A DNA stretch of 25,159 nt from Paracoccaceae bacterium (GCA_020852535.1 JADZAO010000125.1:1-25159), one strand, 5' to 3'. Shown: positions 8,201 to 16,016, counted from the stretch's first letter. Numbers and translations are program-made. The notes: generated by a model from the letters alone, not told the origin.

Positions 8201-8971
8201 ATGATCGACCTTACTATCAAAGAAGAACTGCCTCCTGTCACCTTCGCCGGTGCCGGACCAGGTGCAACTGCGCATCTGACGCTAGGCGTGTTCCACGCTT
8301 TACAAGAGGCGAATGTCGTAATCCATGACCGTCTGGTGAGTGCAGAAGTGCTGGCGCTGGTCCCCGCGCATGTCCTTTCTATAGAAATGGGAAAAGAGGG
8401 ATTTGGCCCCTCGTCAGCACAGCAAGATATCAACGACACGCTAGTAGCGCAGGCACTGACGGGCAAACGAGTCGTACGGCTTAAGGGAGGCGATTGCAGC
8501 ATCTTCGGGCGACTTGACGAAGAAATAGAAGCACTGCAAGCCGCTGGCCTTAGGTTCACTATCCTGCCAGGTTTGACCTCGGCCTCAGTCGCCGCGGCAA
8601 ACATCGGGCAAAGCCTAACTAAACGCGGACGCAACCGTGCAGTGCGGATCATCACGGGCCATGACATGCAAGGCTTTGCTGATCAGGACTGGCGCGGCAT
8701 GGCCCAAAAAGACGAGATTACCGCTATCTACATGGGTAAGAAATCAGCCCGTTTCATCCAAGGGCGTCTAATGATGCATGGTGCAGATGCCAAGACCGCC
8801 GTCACTGTAGTCGAAAATGTGTCGCGGCATAACCAAAGGGTGATTCCAGCCACTCTTGCCACTCTACCCGATACTGTGGCGACGCTTGACGGTCCTGTTA
8901 TCCTTCTTTACGGCCTCGCGCCAAGGCACGCTCGCAATACCCTTACCCAACTGAAAGGGGCACGCGCATGA
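8201..8971 (+). CDS. cysG: Uroporphyrinogen-III C-methyltransferase (siroheme synthesis)
   Basis: SAM-dependent methyltransferase that makes precorrin-2 from uroporphyrinogen III on the way to siroheme, the cofactor of the sulfite reductase encoded two genes downstream. The 256 residues cover only the SUMT half of E. coli CysG; the dehydrogenase/ferrochelatase half is absent. Conserved catalytic-type residues are Asp43 (IHDRLVS), Lys65 (MGKEG), Asp98 (KGGD) and Met178 (IYMGKK). Two strong signature positions differ: GPGD reads GPGA (Ala22), and GGDP reads GGDC (Cys99). The ATG at 8201 fits the family N-terminus; the open frame runs further upstream but would overlap the regulator. The stop overlaps the next gene by ATGA, indicating coupling. 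Function as a SUMT is likely, but the substitutions deserve checking. Confidence 0.88.
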   Translation: MIDLTIKEELPPVTFAGAGPGATAHLTLGVFHALQEANVVIHDRLVSAEVLALVPAHVLSIEMGKEGFGPSSAQQDINDTLVAQALTGKRVVRLKGGDCSIFGRLDEEIEALQAAGLRFTILPGLTSASVAAANIGQSLTKRGRNRAVRIITGHDMQGFADQDWRGMAQKDEITAIYMGKKSARFIQGRLMMHGADAKTAVTVVENVSRHNQRVIPATLATLPDTVATLDGPVILLYGLAPRHARNTLTQLKGARA

Positions 8972-9270
8972 GCCGACATTTCATCCCTAAAGTCGTCACC
9001 GCTAACCGTCTACGCGAAGGCGATGTAGTCTACCTCACCGCCGACGACCGCTGGTCACCAATCCATCACGAAGCCGAGTTAATTGAGGACGAAGCGCGTG
9101 CCCAGATACGTCTTCTGTTTGCGACGGCGCAAAAGCTTTACGTCGTCGGGGCCTACCTTGCTGATGCCAAGGCAGGCCCCGACGGACCAGAACCCGTACA
9201 TGTCCGCGAAGCCTTCCGTACCCGTGGCCCATCAAACTATTCACACGGAAAACAAGCCGATCTCGTCTAA
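8968..9270 (+). CDS. DUF2849 family protein of the sulfite-reduction cluster
   Basis: Small 100-residue soluble protein that I recognise as DUF2849, a family found in alphaproteobacteria between the siroheme methyltransferase and sulfite reductase genes. It starts KVVTANRLREGDVVYLT, contains the DDRWSP block, and ends with a run leading to the conserved VREAFRTRGPSN stretch. There are no cysteines, transmembrane segments or signal peptide. Its ATG overlaps the cysG stop by four bases, and cysI follows after 24 bp, so it is cotranscribed. Its biochemical role is unknown; the constant position suggests a helper in siroheme insertion or sulfite reductase assembly, but this is only inference from context. 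Confidence 0.88.
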   Translation: MSRHFIPKVVTANRLREGDVVYLTADDRWSPIHHEAELIEDEARAQIRLLFATAQKLYVVGAYLADAKAGPDGPEPVHVREAFRTRGPSNYSHGKQADLV

Positions 9271-9294
9271 AATCCTGCCAAGAAGGCCGCGCAG

Positions 9295-10965
9295 ATGTAC
9301 TCTTATTCCGAATTTGACGAATCTTTTGTCCGCGCCCGTGTAGCGCAATTCACCCAACAGGTCGAACGCCGCCTTAACGGATCTCTTACGGAGGAAGAAT
9401 TCCGCCCGCTGCGCCTAATGAACGGGCTTTATCTACAACTGCACGCATATATGCTACGCGTGGCCATTCCCTATGGCACCATCAACCCGCACCAAATGCG
9501 ACAACTCGCCCATATTGCACAGACATGGGACAAGGGCTACGGCCACTTCACTACCCGCCAGAACATCCAGTTCAACTGGCCCAAGCTGGAAGATGTACCC
9601 GCAATCCTCGGCGCACTGGCCGATGTCGGCATGCATGCGATCCAGACCAGTGGCAACTGTGTGCGCAACGTCACCGCCGACCATTTCGCCGGTGCCGCTG
9701 CAGACGAAATCGAAGACCCGCGCCCCGTGGCCGAGTTGCTGCGTCAGTGGTCAACCGACCACCCCGAATTTCAGTTCTTGCCACGCAAGTTCAAGATTGC
9801 CATCACAGGTAGTCCCAACGACCGCGCCGTGACCCGCGCCCATGACATCGGGCTGCGCATGGTACGCAACAATACGGGCGAGCCCGGCTTTGAGGTTATG
9901 GTGGGCGGCGGCCTTGGCCGCACCCCGATGATCGCTCATATCATTCGGGAATTCTTACCAAAGGCAGACCTCTTACCATACATTGAGGCAATCCTCAGCG
10001 TCTACAACACGCTTGGACGACGAGACAATAAATACAAAGCGCGAATCAAGATCACCGTGCACGAGACGGGCAAGGAGGAGATCACCCGCATGATCGAAGA
10101 GCGCTTCGCGGAACTTCGCCCATTCTTTGGCGGAAACGACCAGAAGCTGCTGGCCGAGATCGAAAAAGCATTCGCCCCGCCTAGGTTCAAGACCACGTCG
10201 GTCGATGCCTATAACGTTTTTTACAGGACCAACCCAACCTTCCGCGCATGGGCCGACACAAACTTGCACGCACACAAGACGAACAGTTACGCCATCGTCA
10301 CCATCAGCCTAAAAGCACATGGCGCAACTCCCGGTGACGCCACCGCCGACCAAATGCGCGAAATTGCGGCACTGGCCGAAGAATACGGCCATTCCGAATT
10401 ACGCATCAGCCACGAGCAAAACGTGATCCTACCGCATGTCCCCAAAGCGGACCTTCCTGCTTTGCACGCCCGTCTGGAAAAAGCGGGACTAGCAACTGCA
10501 AACGTGGGTCTAATCTCAGACATTATCGCCTGCCCAGGCATGGATTACTGCTCACTGGCAACTGCCCGTTCAATCCCAATTGCGCAAGAAATCGCCACAC
10601 ACTTCAAGGCTCTAGACCTCGAACACGAAATCGGGCCGCTAAAGATCAAGGTTTCCGGCTGTATCAATGCCTGTGGGCATCACCATGTCGGCCATATTGG
10701 CATTCTTGGCCTCGACCGTGCGGGCGTAGAAAACTACCAAATTACGCTGGGGGGCGACGGCACCGAAACAGCAACCATCGGCGAGAAAACCGGTCCAGGC
10801 TTTGCCTATGACGAAATTGTGCCTGCGATCGAACGACTAGTGCGGATTTACTTGACCTTGAGAACATCAAAGGAAGAAACCTTCCTCGAAACCTACCGCC
10901 GCACTGGTATCGACCCGTTCAAGGCCGCGCTTTACGAAGGCAAAGATACGCAGGATGCAGCTTAA
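9295..10965 (+). CDS. cysI: Siroheme/4Fe-4S sulfite reductase (CysI/NirA type)
   Basis: Six-electron reductase converting sulfite to sulfide. The 556-residue protein has the two-fold repeated architecture of the family. Its [4Fe-4S]-siroheme cysteines are Cys413 and Cys419 in CPGMDYC, and Cys456 and Cys460 in SGCINACGHHH. The substrate-binding arm region HFTTRQNIQ lies at 84-92 and GNCVRN at 120-125. No CysJ-like flavoprotein gene is present nearby, so ferredoxin is the likely donor. The ATG at 9295 is preceded by AAGAAGG. It lies inside the tight cysG-DUF2849-cysI-cysH-DUF934 run. Nitrite reductase is a close relative, but the neighbouring APS reductase and DUF934 genes favour sulfite. Confidence 0.93.
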   Translation: MYSYSEFDESFVRARVAQFTQQVERRLNGSLTEEEFRPLRLMNGLYLQLHAYMLRVAIPYGTINPHQMRQLAHIAQTWDKGYGHFTTRQNIQFNWPKLEDVPAILGALADVGMHAIQTSGNCVRNVTADHFAGAAADEIEDPRPVAELLRQWSTDHPEFQFLPRKFKIAITGSPNDRAVTRAHDIGLRMVRNNTGEPGFEVMVGGGLGRTPMIAHIIREFLPKADLLPYIEAILSVYNTLGRRDNKYKARIKITVHETGKEEITRMIEERFAELRPFFGGNDQKLLAEIEKAFAPPRFKTTSVDAYNVFYRTNPTFRAWADTNLHAHKTNSYAIVTISLKAHGATPGDATADQMREIAALAEEYGHSELRISHEQNVILPHVPKADLPALHARLEKAGLATANVGLISDIIACPGMDYCSLATARSIPIAQEIATHFKALDLEHEIGPLKIKVSGCINACGHHHVGHIGILGLDRAGVENYQITLGGDGTETATIGEKTGPGFAYDEIVPAIERLVRIYLTLRTSKEETFLETYRRTGIDPFKAALYEGKDTQDAA

Positions 10966-11713
10966 CATGAGCCGTTTTCCCAAAGGTTCGGTAGCGAAAC
11001 GAGTGGCAGCATTGAACACTCGTTACAAACACCATGCCGCGACGACTGTTCTGGAACATGCGCTAAAGGATGCCGACCTAGGCCGCGTAGCACTGGTCTC
11101 GTCCTTCGGTGCGGAATCAGTAGTTCTGTTGCACCTGCTGTCAGTGATCGCACCTGAGACCCCCGTACTTTTCGTCGATACGCGAATGTTATTTGTCGAA
11201 ACGCTCGAGTACCAGCGCGAGCTGGCCGAAAAACTACACTTATGCGACGTACGTACCATACGCGCCGCACAACCGCGCGTAGCCTATGAGGATCCCGACG
11301 GCACACTGCACAAGTTCAACACCGATGCCTGCTGCACCGTGCGCAAGATCGAACCGCTAGAAAGGGCGCTTACCACGTTCGATGGCTGGATCACGGGACG
11401 CAAACGCTTCCAAGCAAGCACCCGTCAGGCGGTCGAATTCTTCGAGGCCGAAGGCGATACCCGCATCAAGGTCAACCCGCTCGCCTATTGGGGGCGCGAG
11501 GACCTTGAGGAGTACATGATTGAAAACCGCCTACCCCGCCACCCGCTGGTGGCCCAGGGTTACCCATCCATCGGCTGCGCCCCATGCACCAGCAAAGTCT
11601 CCCCAGGCGAAGATCCGCGTTCGGGCCGCTGGCGCGGACAGGAAAAAATCGAATGCGGCATCCATTTCACCAACGGTAAGCCCATACGCATCACCAAGGA
11701 GAACGCGGCATGA
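10955..11713 (+). CDS. cysH: Adenylylsulfate (APS)-type reductase
   Basis: Reduces APS (or PAPS) to sulfite with thioredoxin as donor, feeding the sulfite reductase upstream. The 252-residue product has the PP-loop-type nucleotide site SSFGAES (49-55), the RMLFVET block (77-83), Cys126-Cys127 and Cys208-x2-Cys211 (the cysteines that hold a 4Fe-4S cluster in the APS-using subtype), and the catalytic Cys234 in ECGIH. The CC plus CxxC pattern is absent in the E. coli PAPS enzyme, so APS is the likelier substrate. The start is ATG 10955, inside the end of cysI; ATG 10967 (MSRFPKG) just after the cysI stop is an equally good alternative. It overlaps DUF934 by ATGA. Confidence 0.93.
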   Translation: MQLNMSRFPKGSVAKRVAALNTRYKHHAATTVLEHALKDADLGRVALVSSFGAESVVLLHLLSVIAPETPVLFVDTRMLFVETLEYQRELAEKLHLCDVRTIRAAQPRVAYEDPDGTLHKFNTDACCTVRKIEPLERALTTFDGWITGRKRFQASTRQAVEFFEAEGDTRIKVNPLAYWGREDLEEYMIENRLPRHPLVAQGYPSIGCAPCTSKVSPGEDPRSGRWRGQEKIECGIHFTNGKPIRITKENAA

Positions 11714-12117
11714 GCGTGATCGTCAACGACACCGGGTTTCACGAAGAGGACTGGAACGCGCCGATGGTGGTGCTAACAGACCTCGCCTACCACAAGGGTG
11801 CGATTGATCTCGCCCATACCGATGATCCTACAGTGTTGAAAAGCCAGATCGACCAGCTACAACTGATCCGTGTGGCTTTTCCTACCTTCAGCGACGGGCG
11901 CGCCTTTACCATCGCCCGCCGTCTACGGATGATGGGCTACAAGGGGCGGCTGCGCGCCAATGGTCCGGTGATTGCCGACCAATACACGATGGCCCGCCGC
12001 GTGGGTTTTGACGAAGTGGAGATTCCCGTCGAGCTTGCACTGCGCCAACCCGTTGAACAATGGACATTTCGTACGGACTGGCGTGCCAATGATTATCAGG
12101 CAAAACTACGCGCCTGA
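11710..12117 (+). CDS. DUF934 protein, probable sulfite-reduction accessory
   Basis: A 135-residue soluble protein of the DUF934 family (COG3749), usually described as an oxidoreductase probably involved in sulfite reduction. Visible family blocks are IDLIRVAFPTFSDGRAFTIARRLR-like sequence at about residues 55-73, GYKGRLRANGPVIADQ (76-91), and the FDEVEIP stretch (99-105). There is no cysteine motif or flavin fingerprint I can point to, so a redox role rests on its constant linkage to CysH/CysI. Its ATG overlaps the cysH stop by four bases. A strong hairpin begins about 24 bases after its stop and probably ends this transcript or attenuates it before fpr. Confidence 0.88.
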   Translation: MSVIVNDTGFHEEDWNAPMVVLTDLAYHKGAIDLAHTDDPTVLKSQIDQLQLIRVAFPTFSDGRAFTIARRLRMMGYKGRLRANGPVIADQYTMARRVGFDEVEIPVELALRQPVEQWTFRTDWRANDYQAKLRA

Positions 12118-12140
12118 TTTGTCGCAAATTATCACATCCC

Positions 12141-12169
12141 GTAAGGTGGGGCTTTTCCCGCCACTTTAC
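12141..12169 (+). terminator. Strong hairpin between DUF934 and fpr
   Basis: The arms GTAAGGTGGGG and CCCGCCACTTTAC pair as a stem of about eleven base pairs with one wobble and one bulge around a CTTTT loop. Only A-rich sequence follows, with no clear U tract. It may be an intrinsic-like terminator, an attenuator, or an mRNA-stabilising 3' end of the cys operon. It ends 26 bases before the fpr ATG. Confidence 0.5.
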
Positions 12170-12195
12170 AAAATCTATTGTTGAAAGCGAATAAC

Positions 12196-13011
12196 ATGAC
12201 AGAAGCGAGCCTGACGATGGACGCCAAGACCCACCTGCCCGACGCGCAAACCATCACGCAAGTAACGCACTGGACCGATCGTCTGTTCTCGTTTCGCGTA
12301 ACGCGGCCACAATCATTACGCTTCCGCTCAGGAGAATTTGTGATGATCGGACTGATGGGCGACAACGGAAAACCGCTTTTACGCGCTTATTCTATTGCTT
12401 CACCCGCTTGGGATGACGAATTAGAGTTCTATTCAATCAAGGTACCAGATGGCCCGCTGACATCGAGGCTCCAACACATAAAGGTGGGCGACGAGATCAT
12501 CCTGCGGCCCAAACCCGTGGGTACGCTGGTGCATGACGCACTACTTCCTGGTAAACGAATGTGGTTTCTTGCCACAGGAACAGGCCTTGCCCCCTTCGCC
12601 TCACTGATGCGCGAGCCGGAATCCTACGAAAAATATGATCAGCTTATCATGATGCACACCTGTCGCGAGATGGCAGAACTAGAATACGGACGTCAACTGG
12701 TCGAAAGCCTCAAGGACGATCCACTAATCGGCGAGCTGGTTGATAATAAACTGCTATACTACCCTACCACCACACGCGAAAAATTCCACCACATGGGCCG
12801 CATCACCGACAACCTGACCAGCGGCAAGGTCTTCACCGACCTAGGCCTGCCCGTGATGAACTGTAACGAAGACCGTGCAATGGTCTGCGGTTCACTCGCA
12901 TTCAACCTAGAAGTAAAGAATATTCTCGAACAGTTTGGCTTGACCGAAGGCGCCAATTCCAACCCGCAACAATTCGTGGTCGAAAAGGCCTTCGTTGGCG
13001 ACGGAATCTGA
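12196..13011 (+). CDS. fpr: Ferredoxin--NADP(+) reductase
   Basis: FAD enzyme exchanging electrons between NADPH and ferredoxin (or flavodoxin); cytosolic. The 271-residue product has the FAD-binding RAYS motif (63-66, RAYSIAS), the NADP-binding ATGTGLAPFAS stretch (126-136), the THTCR-like MMHTCRE block, the MVCGS segment near the C-terminus, and the bacterial-type terminal extension VEKAFVGDGI. Starting from ATG 12196 matches the family; a TTG at 12178 is open but lacks support. It lies 78 bp after the DUF934 gene, on the same strand. Because the cluster has no CysJ flavoprotein, Fpr with a ferredoxin is a plausible electron source for the sulfite reductase, though Fpr also serves oxidative-stress and Fe-S roles. 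Confidence 0.95.
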   Translation: MTEASLTMDAKTHLPDAQTITQVTHWTDRLFSFRVTRPQSLRFRSGEFVMIGLMGDNGKPLLRAYSIASPAWDDELEFYSIKVPDGPLTSRLQHIKVGDEIILRPKPVGTLVHDALLPGKRMWFLATGTGLAPFASLMREPESYEKYDQLIMMHTCREMAELEYGRQLVESLKDDPLIGELVDNKLLYYPTTTREKFHHMGRITDNLTSGKVFTDLGLPVMNCNEDRAMVCGSLAFNLEVKNILEQFGLTEGANSNPQQFVVEKAFVGDGI

Positions 13012-13029
13012 TATCTGCCTCAAAAACGA

Positions 13030-13063
13030 AAAACGCCGCGCAGGTCACACCGCACGACGTTTT
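13030..13063. terminator. Bidirectional intrinsic terminator between fpr and a convergent gene
   Basis: A GC-containing stem, AAAACG...CGTTTT with CG and GC pairs inside and two mismatches, is flanked by an A run on the left and a T run on the right. It sits midway between the convergent stops at 13011 and 13125, so it can serve both strands. Confidence 0.65.
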
Positions 13064-13124
13064 CCTATTAACATTCAACCAAATACTCTCAGGGGCGCGA
13101 GAAGCAATCCCCCCGCTACCGACT

Positions 13125-13481
13125 TTACATACCAAGCGCGGCCTTGACCTGATCGATCACACCCTGAACCAAAGTAGGATCCGAGGCGGCGGCGGTGACG
13201 GCGTCCTTCAACGCGGTCTTGGTCTCATCGTCCAGCGCTGAAGCGTCGAGAAGCGCGATGACCTCGATGGCATCGAAAGTGGCGGGATCTAGCACGGTTG
13301 CGATATCGCTAGCAGCTTCTTCTGTCGCCGGGACATCGGCTCCCTCGGCGGCAGTGGCTTCAACCTCGACGTCAGTAGCAGTAGTTTCGACTACAGCCTG
13401 CTGTGCTGGCTGAGAAAAGAATTTGTAATATCCGCCTGCGGCAAGCACTACGACGATGGCGGCGATGATCAGGTTACGCAT
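13125..13481 (-). CDS. Small membrane-anchored protein with acidic Ala-rich linker
   Basis: Unrecognised 118-residue protein. It begins MRNLIIAAIVVVLAAGGYYKFF, one transmembrane segment or uncleaved signal (about 4-17). A low-complexity linker rich in Ala, Glu, Thr and Val follows (about 24-62), then a helical C-terminal domain (about 63-118; DPATFDAIEVIALLDASALDDETKTAL and ending VIDQVKAALGM). The start at 13481 has GGAG about ten bases upstream; the frame is open to 13583, but that extension would read through a non-hydrophobic, basic leader. It likely projects into the periplasm. Convergent with fpr, divergent from infC. No function can be assigned. Confidence 0.75.
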   Translation of the reverse strand: MRNLIIAAIVVVLAAGGYYKFFSQPAQQAVVETTATDVEVEATAAEGADVPATEEAASDIATVLDPATFDAIEVIALLDASALDDETKTALKDAVTAAASDPTLVQGVIDQVKAALGM

Positions 13482-13693
13482 GACATTTATACTCCATGAC
13501 CGGTGGCCAATCCTCCGGAATGGCACCCATATGGCAGAAAATCGACGACAATCCAAGCCAATCGCAGACAACAAAGGTGTCAAAGCGCTACAAACGACAC
13601 AAGATATCTCCGTTCCCCCCTTGCACTTTAGCCGATTCCCGTTGAAAGGCCGGGTGAGCGCGGTTAAATTGCACGCCGCAGACTAAACCACAT

Positions 13694-13709
13694 AAGGACT
13701 ACCACCATA
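13694..13709 (+). promoter_or_regulatory. infC: Ribosome-binding site and AUA start of infC
   Basis: AAGGA at 13694-13698 is followed after eight bases by ATA at 13707-13709. In this frame there is a stop at 13665 and no ATG, GTG or TTG between that stop and the internal ATG at 13848, which would delete the N-terminal domain. The ATA is therefore the best start. IF3 discriminates against non-standard start codons, and E. coli infC uses AUU for autoregulation; the same logic is expected here. Confidence 0.75.
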
Positions 13710-14246
13710 GCCCGCAGACCCCACAATGCCCCTCCGCAACGCGAGACAGGCCCCCGTGTAAATGATCGTATCCGTTCCCCTGAGGTCCGCCTGATCGGCG
13801 CAGAGGGAGAGAACATTGGTGTTGTAACCAACACCAATGCCATACAGATGGCCGAGGAAGCCGGTCTCGACCTCGTCGAGATCAGCCCCAACGCGGAACC
13901 GCCAGTCTGCAAAATTATGGACTTTGGAAAGTTCAAATACGAAACGCAGAAACGCGAAGCGGAAGCCCGCAAGAAGCAAAAAATCGTCGAAATCAAGGAA
14001 ATCAAGTTCCGCCCCGGGACCGATACCCATGACTATGATGTGAAGATGCGATCGGTGCTGAAATTCCTTGAGGAAGGCGACAAGGTCAAAGTCACCCTGC
14101 GCTTCCGTGGCCGAGAGATGGCGCACCAAGAGCTGGGTCTCGAACTTCTCAACCGAGTCGCCGCCGATGTAGAAGACAATGGAAAAGTCGAATCAATGCC
14201 GCGCCTCGAAGGGCGCCAGATGGTGATGATGATCGGTCCTAAATGA
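13707..14246 (+). CDS. infC: Translation initiation factor IF-3
   Basis: Binds the 30S subunit, prevents premature 50S joining and proofreads the start codon and initiator tRNA. From the AUA start the product has 179 residues (normal length). The N-domain starts ARRPHNAPPQRETGPRVND and includes RVNDRIRSPEVRLIG and MAEEAGLDLVEISPNAEPPVCKIMDFGKFKYE. After a Lys-rich linker comes the C-domain: KFRPGTDTHDYDVKMR, LRFRGREMAHQELG, and the final RQMVMMIGP. All blocks are present. No rpmI-rplT follows; a hairpin comes 49 bp after the stop. Reading from the first ATG (13848) would lose 47 residues, so it is rejected. The gene is probably autoregulated through its start codon. Confidence 0.93.
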   Translation: MARRPHNAPPQRETGPRVNDRIRSPEVRLIGAEGENIGVVTNTNAIQMAEEAGLDLVEISPNAEPPVCKIMDFGKFKYETQKREAEARKKQKIVEIKEIKFRPGTDTHDYDVKMRSVLKFLEEGDKVKVTLRFRGREMAHQELGLELLNRVAADVEDNGKVESMPRLEGRQMVMMIGPK

Positions 14247-14295
14247 CCTGTTACCATTTCTAAACCCGGAACTGCTATCGTATCTGTTAGCGCCA

Positions 14296-14324
14296 TGTCG
14301 AGGGCGCAAAAGCGCGCCTCGACA
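14296..14324 (+). terminator. Strong stem-loop downstream of infC
   Basis: Arms TGTCGAGG and CCTCGACA pair perfectly; inside them GCGC and GCGCG can extend the stem with a one-base bulge around an AAAA loop. There is no U tract after it, so it could be a Rho-dependent or processing-related 3' end rather than a classic intrinsic terminator. Confidence 0.5.
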
Positions 14325-14462
14325 GTCTGGGTTGGACACGGTATCGTTTTAGTTGCAACGCACAGGTAGCACCTGCATGGATTGGCTCGCGAGTCTAAAG
14401 TCGATGGCGAACAAAGACTGACAGAAGGAACAATTCCCAGACAAAATCGGGGGCAAAGGCGG

Positions 14463-14627
14463 ATGATCTTAATTTTAGGTCTAATCATTGGAGCAACCAT
14501 CGGAGTTTGTACCGCGCTAAAACGTGGTGGGCGCAAGCTTGATGCGCTGCAATACGGAGCGACTTACGGGATCATGTTTGCATTGTTCGGTCTGATTATG
14601 ACCATCATAGTCAGTCGCATCTTCTGA
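14463..14627 (+). CDS. 54-residue two-helix membrane protein
   Basis: Short protein starting MILILGLIIGATIGVCTALKR: a first hydrophobic helix (about 1-17), a basic loop (KRGGRKLD, 21-28), an amphipathic DALQYGATYG turn, then a second helix (about 34-52) ending SRIF. Positive-inside reasoning places the loop in the cytoplasm. I recall similar tiny conserved membrane proteins in Rhodobacterales, but no function is known to me. ATG 14463 has AAAGG just upstream; a TTG at 14382 would add a hydrophilic leader and is less likely. It follows infC by 216 bp, with a hairpin between, so it is probably a separate transcript. Confidence 0.75.
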   Translation: MILILGLIIGATIGVCTALKRGGRKLDALQYGATYGIMFALFGLIMTIIVSRIF

Positions 14628-14990
14628 CAAAGGAACATGATGTTTCTGCTATTCTTCGCAAATTTGCGAGCAGAAAATATCAATTTTTTTATAAAAAATT
14701 CAACGGACTAAAGTGTATGAGCGATGCGGCGATGCCTAGGCAGATTGAAACCACCACACGAATGGCTAAAGAGACGGATCAAAGAGCACCTAACACTGAA
14801 AAAACGCGACAAAATAAAAACGGGTTCGCAGCGCTAATCTAACGATTTTACCTGCATCCGATCTACCACGAACATGAAATCCACATGCTACGTTTAGCCC
14901 GAGACAGAACACCCTCGCCCATCACGCCAAGAAAATCCCCCCTAAGACCTAAACTATGAGGAAGATTTCCGAGTAGTTTAGTTTTTGCGT
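14628..14990. other. A/T-rich spacer at the edge of the polysaccharide island
   Basis: 363 bp without an assigned gene. It holds a perfect palindrome, CGCAAATTTGCG (about 14657-14668), inside wider CTGCT/AGCAG arms, and a 41-codon open frame (14717-14842, plus: begins MSDAAMPRQIETTTRM) with no clear ribosome-binding site. That frame could be the N-terminal stub of a lost gene, but I see no firm match. Confidence 0.4.
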
Positions 14991-16016
14991 CTAGGCATTA
15001 AATCGTCTTTTTCCGTGCTTCAGTTCTCGCAAATGACCAGATATTTTCGAATATAAAATCAGCCAAAATAATGAACGGCTAGCTCGGGTGTAAATAAAAG
15101 ATTTTACTTTGCTACGTTGCCTGCCAATGGCTAGTGCAAGCGACTTTTGAAAATCCGTCGACATCCGCATTACGTACCAAACATCATCGACCTTGGAGAC
15201 GTATTTCTGCAAAGGGCCGTTAGTCATTGCTAAAAATTTAGCCTTGGCCACTGAACGTAACGTCAACAGTGCATAGTGACTGTGGAGTTCGTCGCCAAAG
15301 CCTGAATCGACGATTAATCTCCAAATGTGTAGATTATTATTGGGGATATCGAGTAATTTCTCGCTCAAATTCTTAGTTACTGCGAGCGGATTGTCCTGTC
15401 TGTAAAAGAAAATAGAATCACAGAACGCGACTGTTTTGCATTTAAGAAAAAACCGTCTGACGGTAAATTCATCGGCAAAAGCACCAAACTCATCAAACCC
15501 ACCATCTCTCAGGAAGTGCATAGGCCAAAGTGCGTTTCCGTGTATGCTCCAGTCGAGGGAGGCTATAAATGCGTCTCTTCCTGAAATTATAACAGAGCGA
15601 TCACCATGGAAGCCCGACACTCTATACGTGGATTTGCGCCGAGAATAGTAGGTCACGAGGTCAGGAACGACAGCATCGGCATTTGTTTCAATTGCACGCT
15701 GATGCAGCTTTTCAAGCCAGTCTTCAGAATATAGATCATCTTGTGAACTGTATACGAACCACGATCCAGATGCAGTTTTTGCCGCGACGTTCAAAGATTT
15801 AGGTGCCGTTCCAAGATTTTTCGGGGTAGTGACGAGCTTGATACGAGCGTCCTGCTTCATGTATCTAGCAACAATAGCGGCGGAGTTATCGGTCGAGCAA
15901 TCATCAATACAGATTGCCTCAAAATCACAAAACGTCTGGCCAAGAAGTGACTGCAGGGTTTCATCAAGAAACCGGGCTCCGTTAAAAATCGGAATAAATA
16001 CGGAGATTTCAGCCAT
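14991..16016 (-). CDS. Family 2 glycosyltransferase
   Basis: GT-A-fold glycosyltransferase that adds a sugar from a nucleotide donor to a growing surface glycan, at the cytoplasmic membrane face. The 341-residue product starts ISVFIPIFNGARFLDETLQS, with the donor-binding Asp pair in CIDDCSTDNS (Asp38-Asp39) and the metal-binding xDD at 92-94 (SSQDD). The acceptor-side ED-like motif is ADEFTVRRF (about 180-188). The last 90 residues are basic and helical. It overlaps the upstream glycosyltransferase by eight bases, so the two are translationally coupled. The A/T-rich composition relative to the cys and tpi genes suggests acquired DNA. Sugar specificity cannot be read from sequence. Confidence 0.9.
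   Translation of the reverse strand: MAEISVFIPIFNGARFLDETLQSLLGQTFCDFEAICIDDCSTDNSAAIVARYMKQDARIKLVTTPKNLGTAPKSLNVAAKTASGSWFVYSSQDDLYSEDWLEKLHQRAIETNADAVVPDLVTYYSRRKSTYRVSGFHGDRSVIISGRDAFIASLDWSIHGNALWPMHFLRDGGFDEFGAFADEFTVRRFFLKCKTVAFCDSIFFYRQDNPLAVTKNLSEKLLDIPNNNLHIWRLIVDSGFGDELHSHYALLTLRSVAKAKFLAMTNGPLQKYVSKVDDVWYVMRMSTDFQKSLALAIGRQRSKVKSFIYTRASRSLFWLILYSKISGHLRELKHGKRRFNA

Noticed and set aside
13483..13583. N-terminal extension of the small membrane-anchored protein
   Set aside because: The added basic residues would precede an otherwise standard signal-anchor; the ATG at 13481 has a better ribosome-binding site.
14717..14842. 41-codon ORF near the polysaccharide island
   Set aside because: No ribosome-binding site and no recognised match; kept only as a remark in the spacer entry.
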